From CAZFHP01 sp964519365 (GTDB taxonomy: Bacteria > Babelota > Babeliae > Babelales > RVW-14), in the NCBI GenBank assembly GCA_964519365.1, contig CAZFHP010000038.1, forward strand, positions 1 through 13,686: 13,686 nt of DNA, read 5' to 3'. The stretch's first letter is position 1, and every line of letters starts with the position of its first letter. The notes beneath the pieces were generated by a model. It searched no databases. It was not told the origin of the DNA and saw nothing but the letters and a program-made list of their open reading frames with translations. Below, piece after piece: positions 6,537 through 12,894 of the stretch. Made by a program: the position numbers and the translations under genes.

Positions 6537-8072
6537 TTAGCAAGATCCGAAAACCCCCAAAAGTAATTTTGATATAGCGTCCATGTCATCGCAATTTCTT
6601 TCATCTGTTTCTACATGATCGCCAAAGCCGTCTGGTTTTTTTGGTGTGACGTCTACTTCTTCTTGCGTGTCAGTTTTAGATAGAGCATGTACGGTATATG
6701 TTTCGTCTGGGGTGTGTTCTGTTGTTAATAAACCATCGCCACGGCCTTTTGCAAGCTCGAGTAAACGAGGATCTAATGGTTGAGGTTTTGAGCTAGGTGA
6801 TTCGTCAAGCTCAAGTGATCCTGATTCTGTTGAACATGTGAGACCCTTGTCTGTTAAGAGACACGTAATTCCCGTGTTTGTTTTTGGTCTGTTGTCTGTG
6901 ACTGCGAGCTCTTTGCCTTTTGTGCTATCGAGTTCTAGTGTTGGGGCGACGGTTGGTGCAGGTGTGTCAACTTCGACTGTTTTTACGAGTGTTGGGTTCT
7001 CATCTTCTACATGATAAGAGTGACTTTTAAGCATTGGATGTTCATTTGGGCATTGCTCGTTAAGTATTTCTGGGGCTGGGGCGTCGATTGGTGCCGGGGC
7101 TTCAACGGGCGCATCTGAAGTTGTGGCGACAGAGTTTTCGGTTGTTGTTGGGCAGTCATCGCCTTCGCATTGGTCCCCAGGATTATAGTGCCATGTTTGT
7201 GATTTTGTTGAACATATATATCCTCCTCTGCTATCATAAGAGCATTGTACGCCCCTATGCGTAAAAGTTATGGTATCTTCTATAGGGGCATCTAATTGAG
7301 CTTGCTCTGAATTGTTGGTTGTGCTGACGAGCTCTTGTGGTACGGTTGGATTAAACCCTCGGTAAAGCATTGTTCCTGCTGCGGTTAAAGCACATGTTGT
7401 GACAATTGCGCCACCAATCCATTTCCCTTTATTAAATTTTAGTTGATACCAGAACCATTGTCCAACTTTTCCTGAGCCTTTGATTGCAAGATTTATTTTG
7501 TATTGGAGCTTTGCTATTTGGTCATTGTTAGCGTCAATAATTATTTGAGCGACTTCTTGCTCCCACTCAAGATTGGCTATGTATTGTGCGCATGTTTGGC
7601 CGTTGTGACCAGGGTCTTGTTCACTTTTATTGTTGGTATAAGAGTTGTCTGCTGAGTGATCGCATGCTTGTTTGTGGCGGCAACAACATGAAAAAAAGAA
7701 AGAAGATAGACCGCTGCAGTGACAACGTGTGTTTTTGCACTGCTCACAGTTAGTATGATTGTCTATCTTTTCTTGTGCAGCATCTATTTTTGTTTGATTT
7801 TCTTTATTGTCGAGCTCTAGGGCACATATTTTCATTGCTTGATTAAAAAGCTTTAAGATTTTACCTTGAGTTGCTGAATCAAGCGTAGACCAATTCGTGT
7901 AGTTGGATGCTATGTATAGTTGGATTGCGGCTTGTTGCTCTGGTGATAAATTTTCCCATGGTGTGCTTAGGTTTTTTTTTGTTATCGGTGCTTTTTCCAT
8001 GGCACAAGCTTCTTGTGGCACAGACGATGTAATCGACAGCGATAGCATAATAAAAAATAAGAATTTCTTCAT
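6537..8072 (-). CDS. Exported Cys-rich protein of unknown function with central membrane segment
   Basis: No family recognised; 511 residues. The signal peptide is MKKFLFFIMLSLSITSS..ACA, with likely cleavage after about residue 24. Residues 30-105 look helical. A Cys/His-rich cluster follows (about 109-161): C109-x2-C112, C117-x-C119, C129-C130-C131, C137 and C161. A second helical stretch runs to about 198, then a membrane segment (about 218-236) preceded by KFNKGK. The C-terminal half is disordered-looking, with an Ala/Pro/Asp-rich stretch (319-336), many Thr/Glu, and two related Cys motifs: GVQCSYDSRGGYICST (274-289) and GITCLLTDKGLTCST (401-415). The protein ends in ...VFGSC. The start is fixed by GGAGG seven bases upstream and the signal peptide. 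The gene precedes the 397-aa exported protein on the same strand, and the two may be jointly regulated. Confidence 0.82.
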   Translation of the reverse strand: MKKFLFFIMLSLSITSSVPQEACAMEKAPITKKNLSTPWENLSPEQQAAIQLYIASNYTNWSTLDSATQGKILKLFNQAMKICALELDNKENQTKIDAAQEKIDNHTNCEQCKNTRCHCSGLSSFFFSCCCRHKQACDHSADNSYTNNKSEQDPGHNGQTCAQYIANLEWEQEVAQIIIDANNDQIAKLQYKINLAIKGSGKVGQWFWYQLKFNKGKWIGGAIVTTCALTAAGTMLYRGFNPTVPQELVSTTNNSEQAQLDAPIEDTITFTHRGVQCSYDSRGGYICSTKSQTWHYNPGDQCEGDDCPTTTENSVATTSDAPVEAPAPIDAPAPEILNEQCPNEHPMLKSHSYHVEDENPTLVKTVEVDTPAPTVAPTLELDSTKGKELAVTDNRPKTNTGITCLLTDKGLTCSTESGSLELDESPSSKPQPLDPRLLELAKGRGDGLLTTEHTPDETYTVHALSKTDTQEEVDVTPKKPDGFGDHVETDERNCDDMDAISKLLLGVFGSC

Positions 8073-8079
8073 GATATAA

Positions 8080-8106
8080 CCTCCATATAAAGAAATCGTA
8101 TTTAAA
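8080..8106 (-). promoter_or_regulatory. Shine-Dalgarno and leader motif before the 511-aa exported protein
   Basis: On the minus strand TTTAAATAC (8106-8098) and ATGGAGG (8086-8080) precede the ATG at 8072. GGAGG is seven bases from the start. The ATG within ATGGAGG opens only a five-codon frame that ends at a TGA overlapping the real start codon (ATGA). This supports reading it as a ribosome site rather than a start. Confidence 0.7.
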
Positions 8107-8114
8107 AAAATAAA

Positions 8115-8158
8115 ATAATAAACTTACAGTAATTAGTGTAAACTAACGGTTGTAAACT
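8115..8158 (-). promoter_or_regulatory. Candidate promoter of the 511-aa exported protein with a direct repeat
   Basis: On the minus strand, -35 TTTACA (8142-8137), a 16-base spacer and -10 TATTAT (8120-8115) would start transcription near 8108, about 36 bases before the gene. The plus-strand octamer TGTAAACT occurs at 8137-8144 and again at 8151-8158. One copy covers the -35 and the other lies 14 bases upstream, as an operator might. The region is also the divergent upstream region of mrdA. Confidence 0.45.
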
Positions 8159-8223
8159 TCAAATGGATGCGTCTATTACTATTTGGAATAGTTTGGGTGA
8201 GATTGTGACCATGGTGTAATTCT

Positions 8224-10065
8224 ATGTATAACGAAGAACAGAAGCGTGAATATGAGTCGTTGCGATATGCGCGAATATGTACTATGCGAAATATTATGTA
8301 TGGGCTTTGCGCATGTCTAATAGTCATTGTTTTGCGTTTGTTTTATTTGCAAATAAAACAAACTGCTTTTTTTTGTACGCTTGGTGAAAAAAATTTCTTA
8401 AAAACAGAGGTTATTCCCCCGTTGCGGGGAAATTTGTACGATTGCAATGGTGTTTTGCTAGCAGCCAACCGGCCGATATTTGATTTATGCTGGCAAGGGC
8501 GGGGTGCCTATCGCTTAACTAAGCAACACGTTGCGCTTTTGCGTAACCTGGGAGGTGTGCTTGAATGCGATTTTATTCGTGACAATAATGGGAGTAAAAA
8601 TAGCGCATGTACGCAAGAAGCACGCGTTAGATATCAGGATAATAGTCAGGATAATAAATTATCGCAAAAATATCACGAGATCGTACGAGCAGAGCGATAC
8701 ACTCGAAGAATAACGCTTAAGCGTGACTTAACGTTTGACCAGCTGTGCAAAATAAGCGAACAATATGCTGGTGACACATGTGGCTCCCAAAGCTTAGTAA
8801 TAGAAAACAGGTTTGAACGAGTATACCCCTATAAAACGCTTGCAAGCCATGTACTAGGCTATTTGAGTAGAATAGAGCACGTCGGGCGCGATGGGCTTGA
8901 AAAGTTTTTCGATGACGAGCTGGGCGGGCAGATGGGGTATGTGATGAATGTTATTAACTCGACGGGGAAAAAATTACACCAAAAAGAGCATAAAGAGCCG
9001 TGCCCAGGCGATGATATCTCGTTAACAATCGATTTTGAGTTACAGGCGATAGCAGAAGCCGCGTTTGATAAAGATCAGGCAGGGACGCTTTTGCTCATGG
9101 ACCCTGAAGATGGGGCATTGCGCGTGCTGCACTCGCAGCCTAATTTTGATTCAAATATTTTTTTAATGCCGATTTCTCATGATATGTGGCAAGAAAAGCT
9201 GACGGTTAATAACCCACTGTTAAATCGTGCCACGCGTGCGTTATACCCCCCGGCGTCGATTTTTAAACTTGTTACCATCGCAGCCGGGCTTGAAGAAAAT
9301 GTTATAGATCCAGATACGATGTTTACCTGTAAGGGATATGTGCGTTTTTGCAAAAGAAATTACTTATGCCAACGGCGTTGGGGGCATGGAAACGTGCTCT
9401 TAAAAGATGCGTTGGCTTTTTCATGCAATATTCCGTGCTTTGAGATAGCGCAAAAAATTAGCATTGATACACTTGCAGAGTATGCTTTTCGCTTTGGTTT
9501 GGGTAATAAAACGAACTTTCTGCTCGATGAATGTTCTGGATTAGTCCCAACATCAACCTGGAAACTAGCTCTTAAAGGCGAGCGATGGTGGACAGGTGAA
9601 ACGCTTTCAGCAAGTATAGGGCAAAGTTATTTACTGGTGACACCGTTGCAGTTGGTTCGTATGATGTGTTCTATTGAAACAGGATGTCTTGTTAAACCCC
9701 GTATTTTAGAGACAGAAGCAGTAGAAAAAGAAGATATGCTCATATCGCAAAAAACCCGTGATTTCTTAAAAGAAGCGATGTCGATGGCCGTTGCAAAAGG
9801 TACAGTCAGGCGATTGCGCCATTTTAAAGACTTTACGATTTATGGAAAAACGGGAACGGCGCAGACGTGTAGCTTGCAGACGAAAAAGACGTCTAAGGAG
9901 CATTATGAGCACGCATGGCTTGCTGGTGTTGTTCAGTATAAAGATACAAAGCCGATGGCGCTTGTTATTTTAGTTGAACATGTTGGCGCTTCTCGGTACG
10001 CTTTGGCTATTGCACAAAAGTTTTTAGCCAGGTACGCGCAAATTGTTCCCCACAGCTGCGCCTAA
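8224..10065 (+). CDS. mrdA: Peptidoglycan D,D-transpeptidase, PBP2 (elongation type)
   Basis: A class B penicillin-binding protein of 613 residues. It has a short cytoplasmic tail, one membrane anchor (about 24-44) and the pedestal domain with R-G-N-L-Y-D (68-73) and the GRDGLEKFFDDEL block (221-233) typical of the MrdA/PBP2 branch. The transpeptidase domain shows all three signatures: S345-x-x-K348 (SIFK), S400-x-N402 (SCN) and K542-T-G544. It crosslinks peptidoglycan in the periplasm together with RodA and the Mre proteins; mreC lies in this window. C369, C382, H388 and C401 fall at positions that resemble the Asp-Asp-His-Cys zinc site described for Acinetobacter PBP2, giving a possible Cys3-His site. 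No good Shine-Dalgarno precedes the ATG; the start is supported by length and the membrane anchor. It heads a plus-strand group with gmhB-like and RMD1-type genes. Confidence 0.92.
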   Translation: MYNEEQKREYESLRYARICTMRNIMYGLCACLIVIVLRLFYLQIKQTAFFCTLGEKNFLKTEVIPPLRGNLYDCNGVLLAANRPIFDLCWQGRGAYRLTKQHVALLRNLGGVLECDFIRDNNGSKNSACTQEARVRYQDNSQDNKLSQKYHEIVRAERYTRRITLKRDLTFDQLCKISEQYAGDTCGSQSLVIENRFERVYPYKTLASHVLGYLSRIEHVGRDGLEKFFDDELGGQMGYVMNVINSTGKKLHQKEHKEPCPGDDISLTIDFELQAIAEAAFDKDQAGTLLLMDPEDGALRVLHSQPNFDSNIFLMPISHDMWQEKLTVNNPLLNRATRALYPPASIFKLVTIAAGLEENVIDPDTMFTCKGYVRFCKRNYLCQRRWGHGNVLLKDALAFSCNIPCFEIAQKISIDTLAEYAFRFGLGNKTNFLLDECSGLVPTSTWKLALKGERWWTGETLSASIGQSYLLVTPLQLVRMMCSIETGCLVKPRILETEAVEKEDMLISQKTRDFLKEAMSMAVAKGTVRRLRHFKDFTIYGKTGTAQTCSLQTKKTSKEHYEHAWLAGVVQYKDTKPMALVILVEHVGASRYALAIAQKFLARYAQIVPHSCA

Positions 10066-10093
10066 GAAGGCTTGGCGTGGGTAATTATGAATC

Positions 10094-10130
10094 ATACGAA
10101 TAAAAGATACGAATAAAAGATATGGATAAA
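10094..10130. repeat. 13-bp tandem repeat running into the start of the gmhB-like gene
   Basis: ATACGAATAAAAG occurs at 10094-10106 and 10107-10119. A degenerate third copy, ATATGGATAAA (10120-10130), follows and includes the ATG at 10122. The AAAAGAT of the second copy occupies the ribosome-site position. The duplication therefore duplicated, or created, the translation-start region. Confidence 0.8.
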
Positions 10131-10604
10131 CAAAAAGAGCATACACAAAAAGCGGCATTTTTTGACCTTGACGGGACGTTAATACAAGACGTACACTATC
10201 TATCTAATATACGGGATATCGTATTGTTAGACCAGGGGGTGTCTCTTGCCCAGATGTGCCAAAAGCAGGGCTATAAGATTATTATCGTCACGAATCAGTC
10301 AGGAATTGCGCGGGGATATTTTGATGAGAAATTTATTGACCAAAAGCATGCGTGTGTACAAGAGCTTTTGCAAGAGCAGGGTGTGCGCGTTTTAAAATTT
10401 TATGTGTGCCCACATCATCATGTTCATGCGTGTGATAAGCGTTATAAAAAAGATTGCTTGTGTCGCAAGCCCCGTCCTGGTATGCTCATCAAAGCAGCTC
10501 AAGATTTCTCGCTTGATCTTTCTCAATCGCTTATGTTTGGGGATAAAACGTCTGATGTTCAAGCAGGGCAAGCTGCTGGATGCATGTCGTTTAAGATAAA
10601 ATAA
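10122..10604 (+). CDS. HAD-family phosphatase, GmhB-like (D-glycero-D-manno-heptose bisphosphate phosphatase)
   Basis: A HAD phosphatase of the GmhB/histidinol-phosphatase branch. Motif I is FFDLDGT with nucleophile D15 and acid/base D17. Motif II is VTNQSG (T57-N58). The zinc-loop ligands C96, H98, C112 and C114 (CPHH...CLC) are specific to this branch. RKPRPG carries the motif III lysine K116, and GDKTSD (D141, D145) is motif IV. GmhB removes the C7 phosphate of heptose 1,7-bisphosphate for ADP-heptose, used in the LPS inner core, which fits the presence of waaA. At 160 residues it is about 30 shorter than E. coli GmhB; the missing part is the C-terminal end after motif IV. Histidinol phosphatase is possible but no his genes are nearby. 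It lies 56 bases after mrdA and 13 before the next gene. Confidence 0.82.
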   Translation: MDKQKEHTQKAAFFDLDGTLIQDVHYLSNIRDIVLLDQGVSLAQMCQKQGYKIIIVTNQSGIARGYFDEKFIDQKHACVQELLQEQGVRVLKFYVCPHHHVHACDKRYKKDCLCRKPRPGMLIKAAQDFSLDLSQSLMFGDKTSDVQAGQAAGCMSFKIK

Positions 10605-10617
10605 GGGAGAAGTAGCT

Positions 10618-11697
10618 ATGACAGAAATCGTAAAAGATCGTGTAACAGGGAATATTCTCTTGTTTTACACATTTGATATTGGTGATGATATTGATCTCGC
10701 CAAGATTAAAGCAAAGCGTTTGGTCGATATCTCAGATATTCAGCTATCACCGTTTTTTAAATACTATCATATGCCGTTATCGTTTCGCATTCCTGAAGAA
10801 CGTGCAGGCGTTGAAAAAAACGGGGGATTTTGTGTGTATCGCAAGATCTATAATTTTGGGGTATTATCTTTTTGTTATCGTGTGCCGTTTACGCAATCGT
10901 TTGAAGATCTTAAGCGTACGACGATCGATATTAAGAAAAAGTTTGATGAACAAAGTATTATAGATGCCCAGGTTGTTTTTAATACGATTGTTCAAGCGAT
11001 AGGCGAACCTAGATTTTATAATTTAAAAAACGACTATTGTGCCGTTCAGGTCGCCCCATTGCCTGGGAAAGTGACAGCTGAGCAGTTTAGACAAAAATAT
11101 GGGGCAAAAATAGCGTCACTGTTGCGTCTTGAAACCCAGAAGCTTTCTGATTACCAGATGGATCAAATATTGGCATCGACAACGGGATATTATGGCCAGG
11201 ACTTAATTATTATCGATACCGATGCGTCGTTTATTTACGATGACGAGTATTTTGAGCCGTTAGAGTTTTTTGAATCAGCAAATATCGAAAAGCTTGAACT
11301 GCAGTACTTTGATCAACTGCTTGATAAAAAGCTACAGTCGTTTTACGCTCAAGAGTCATATAAGCTTCCCTGGACAGCGTATATTCCATTGTTACGAGAT
11401 CGTATAGACTTGCCTGTTTCGCAATTGGCAAAGTTACGTGTTGATATCTCTGTTATTACCGAACGATTAGAAAATTCAGTTAAACTTACAGGTGATGTGT
11501 ATTACAAGACGCTGTATTCGATGCTGGTTGAGAATTTACAACTGAAAGAATGGCGTGATTCGATTAATAAAAAGCTTAATATCATGCGAGATTTATATGC
11601 TGTGTATCAAGATAGACTCGATACTATTCATGAAGAGCTTTTAACGATCGTGATTATTCTTTTGATCGCGCTTGAAGTTTTTATGGCCATTCGTTAA
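10618..11697 (+). CDS. RMD1/YagE family protein (DUF155), C-terminal membrane anchor
   Basis: A 359-residue protein of the RMD1 family (DUF155). The C-terminal half carries the recognisable blocks: EFFESANIEKLELQYFDQLLDKKL (about 216-239), TERLENSVKLTGDVYY (281-296), LKEWRDSINKKLNIM (309-323), and DRLDTIHEELLTI leading into one membrane helix (about 341-357) and the short tail AIR. The N-terminal half is soluble and mixed in structure, with the family-like segment QDLIIIDTDASFIYDDE (194-210). The yeast members Rmd1 and Rmd8 are known from meiotic division screens and the human relative RMND1 is mitochondrial and linked to translation. The bacterial role is unknown. The start has GGGAG upstream. 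The 13-base gap to the gmhB-like gene indicates one operon. Confidence 0.88.
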   Translation: MTEIVKDRVTGNILLFYTFDIGDDIDLAKIKAKRLVDISDIQLSPFFKYYHMPLSFRIPEERAGVEKNGGFCVYRKIYNFGVLSFCYRVPFTQSFEDLKRTTIDIKKKFDEQSIIDAQVVFNTIVQAIGEPRFYNLKNDYCAVQVAPLPGKVTAEQFRQKYGAKIASLLRLETQKLSDYQMDQILASTTGYYGQDLIIIDTDASFIYDDEYFEPLEFFESANIEKLELQYFDQLLDKKLQSFYAQESYKLPWTAYIPLLRDRIDLPVSQLAKLRVDISVITERLENSVKLTGDVYYKTLYSMLVENLQLKEWRDSINKKLNIMRDLYAVYQDRLDTIHEELLTIVIILLIALEVFMAIR

Positions 11698-11757
11698 AAA
11701 AGTGGGTAAAAGTGTAGCTATTTTTCTTTTTTTTGGTAGACTCAAAAAAGCTTAAGT

Positions 11758-11834
11758 GCGCCTGTAGCTCAATTGGATAGAGTGCCGGACTTCGAATCCG
11801 TAGGTTGCAGGTTCGAGCCCTGCCAGGCGCACCA
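11758..11834 (+). tRNA. tRNA-Arg (anticodon TCG), CCA encoded
   Basis: Acceptor GCGCCTG pairs with CAGGCGC. The D arm is GCTC/GAGT. The anticodon arm closes CTTCGAA (anticodon TCG, reads CGA), with a C-T apposition at the first stem pair. The T arm is GCAGG/CCTGC with TTCGAGC. Discriminator A (11831) is followed by CCA (11832-11834). It follows the RMD1-type gene by 60 bases; a TAGACT at 11737 could be a -10 but lacks a clear -35. Confidence 0.95.
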
Positions 11835-11836
11835 GT

Positions 11837-11867
11837 CTACGCCTGCGGCTACGCCTGGCTGCGCCAG
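11837..11867. repeat. GC-rich repeat between two tRNA-Arg genes
   Basis: CTACGCCTG occurs at 11837-11845 and 11849-11857, separated by CGG. CTGGC (11855-11859) and GCCAG (11863-11867) then form a small hairpin with loop TGC. The block is strikingly GC-rich against the AT-rich surroundings. It could be a dispersed palindromic repeat or a processing signal. Confidence 0.6.
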
Positions 11868-11890
11868 TATCTCTAAAAATTTATTTTAAT

Positions 11891-11964
11891 GTGCCTATAG
11901 CTCAGGTGGATAGAGCGAGCGATTCCTAATCGCTAGGTCACAGGTTCGAGTCCTGTTAGGCACA
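11891..11964 (+). tRNA. tRNA-Arg (anticodon CCT), CCA not encoded
   Basis: Acceptor GTGCCTA pairs with TAGGCAC. The D arm is GCTC/GAGC, with the same D loop as tRNA-Arg(TCT) at the left edge. The anticodon stem AGCGA/TCGCT closes TTCCTAA (anticodon CCT, reads AGG). The T arm is ACAGG/CCTGT with TTCGAGT. Discriminator A (11964) is followed by TAT, so CCA must be added by the nucleotidyltransferase. Confidence 0.95.
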
Positions 11965-12011
11965 TATGTGTTAACGCGAGAATCATAATGATCTAAAAAT
12001 AATGGTTTTTA

Positions 12012-12827
12012 TCAAACAAGATTTATTTTAGCCTTGCTTGTAATCAAACAATGAGATAGCTTTGCCAGGTCAACCAATGGTTGGACGGTGATTTCGTGAT
12101 ACAAATTATTTTTTTGTATCGTGTGCTTCGTAATTTTTCCCAAACAAAACCCTTCAGGGAAAATCATGCCACGACCGCTTGAAAAAATAAAGTCGTTATT
12201 GCTGATTGATTCAATAGTACTAACATACGTTAATTGGCACGTATTAAGTGTATTAGTACCAGTCATGATCCCTTGGGAACTTGTCATATTGGTATATGCT
12301 GCTATTTTGCAGCGATCGTCGGTGATTAAAATAATTTTGCTGTAAAAATCAAAGACATCAGTAACTTTGCCAATAATTTGAAGTTTATAAATGGCGATCA
12401 TATCTTTTTCTATACCGTGATATGTCCCACGGTTAATAACTATCGTGTGTTCTTCGCTGGAAAGATTTTTGGTCAAAACTTTTGCTAAAAGAGCATTGGG
12501 TAGCTCATATCGTTTTTGAAAATCTAAAAGTTCTTGGGTAAGTTTGTCGTAGCGTGCGGTTGCGCGTAACTTTGTAAACTCAGCAAATAACGCATCATAG
12601 CGTTTTTGAAGTTCCTGATAATTTTTAGATAATTTTTGATATGTTTGTTTTTTTGATAAAATTTTTTGAGCATGCTGTGAAACAGTACTTGAGAGCCATA
12701 AAACAGGATATGTGAGCACGGCACTGGCACGTTCAAGCAAGCCCGGTTTGAAAAATATAGTTCTATTGAGAGCAAAGAGTATAAATAGCGAGACAAGAAT
12801 TCCTGTAACAAGCTTGTTTTTTGACAT
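12012..12827 (-). CDS. mreC: Rod shape-determining protein MreC
   Basis: MreC is a bitopic membrane protein whose periplasmic domain stimulates PBP2-RodA and links them to MreB. Length 271 is usual. A membrane segment (about 7-25) is followed by a coiled coil (about 55-108). The double beta-barrel core shows family features: ALLAKVLTKNLSSEEHTIVINRGTYHGIEKDM (112-143), IIGKVTDVFDFYSKIILITDDRCKIAA (151-177), SSQGIMTG (183-190) and SSGRGMIFPEGFCLGKI (216-232). The first ATG is used, without a visible Shine-Dalgarno, so translation may be coupled to the dus gene that ends 28 bases upstream. The usual partners mreB and mreD are not adjacent; mrdA is 2 kb away on the other strand. Confidence 0.9.
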   Translation of the reverse strand: MSKNKLVTGILVSLFILFALNRTIFFKPGLLERASAVLTYPVLWLSSTVSQHAQKILSKKQTYQKLSKNYQELQKRYDALFAEFTKLRATARYDKLTQELLDFQKRYELPNALLAKVLTKNLSSEEHTIVINRGTYHGIEKDMIAIYKLQIIGKVTDVFDFYSKIILITDDRCKIAAYTNMTSSQGIMTGTNTLNTCQLTYVSTIESISNNDFIFSSGRGMIFPEGFCLGKITKHTIQKNNLYHEITVQPLVDLAKLSHCLITSKAKINLV

Positions 12828-12839
12828 TTTTTTACACTA

Positions 12840-12894
12840 TTTTTGTGCCAAACTCTTATGCTAAATCTTTCTTTTCTTGTGCCAAATCTTTCTT
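12840..12894. repeat. 21-bp tandem repeat across the stop codon of the dus gene
   Basis: On the minus strand, unit 12894-12874 encodes KKDLAQE. The next unit, 12873-12853, is 18 of 21 identical, but its CAA codon is TAA and ends the protein. A partial third copy TTTGGCACAA follows after the stop (12852-12840). The duplication therefore straddles the coding end. Confidence 0.8.
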
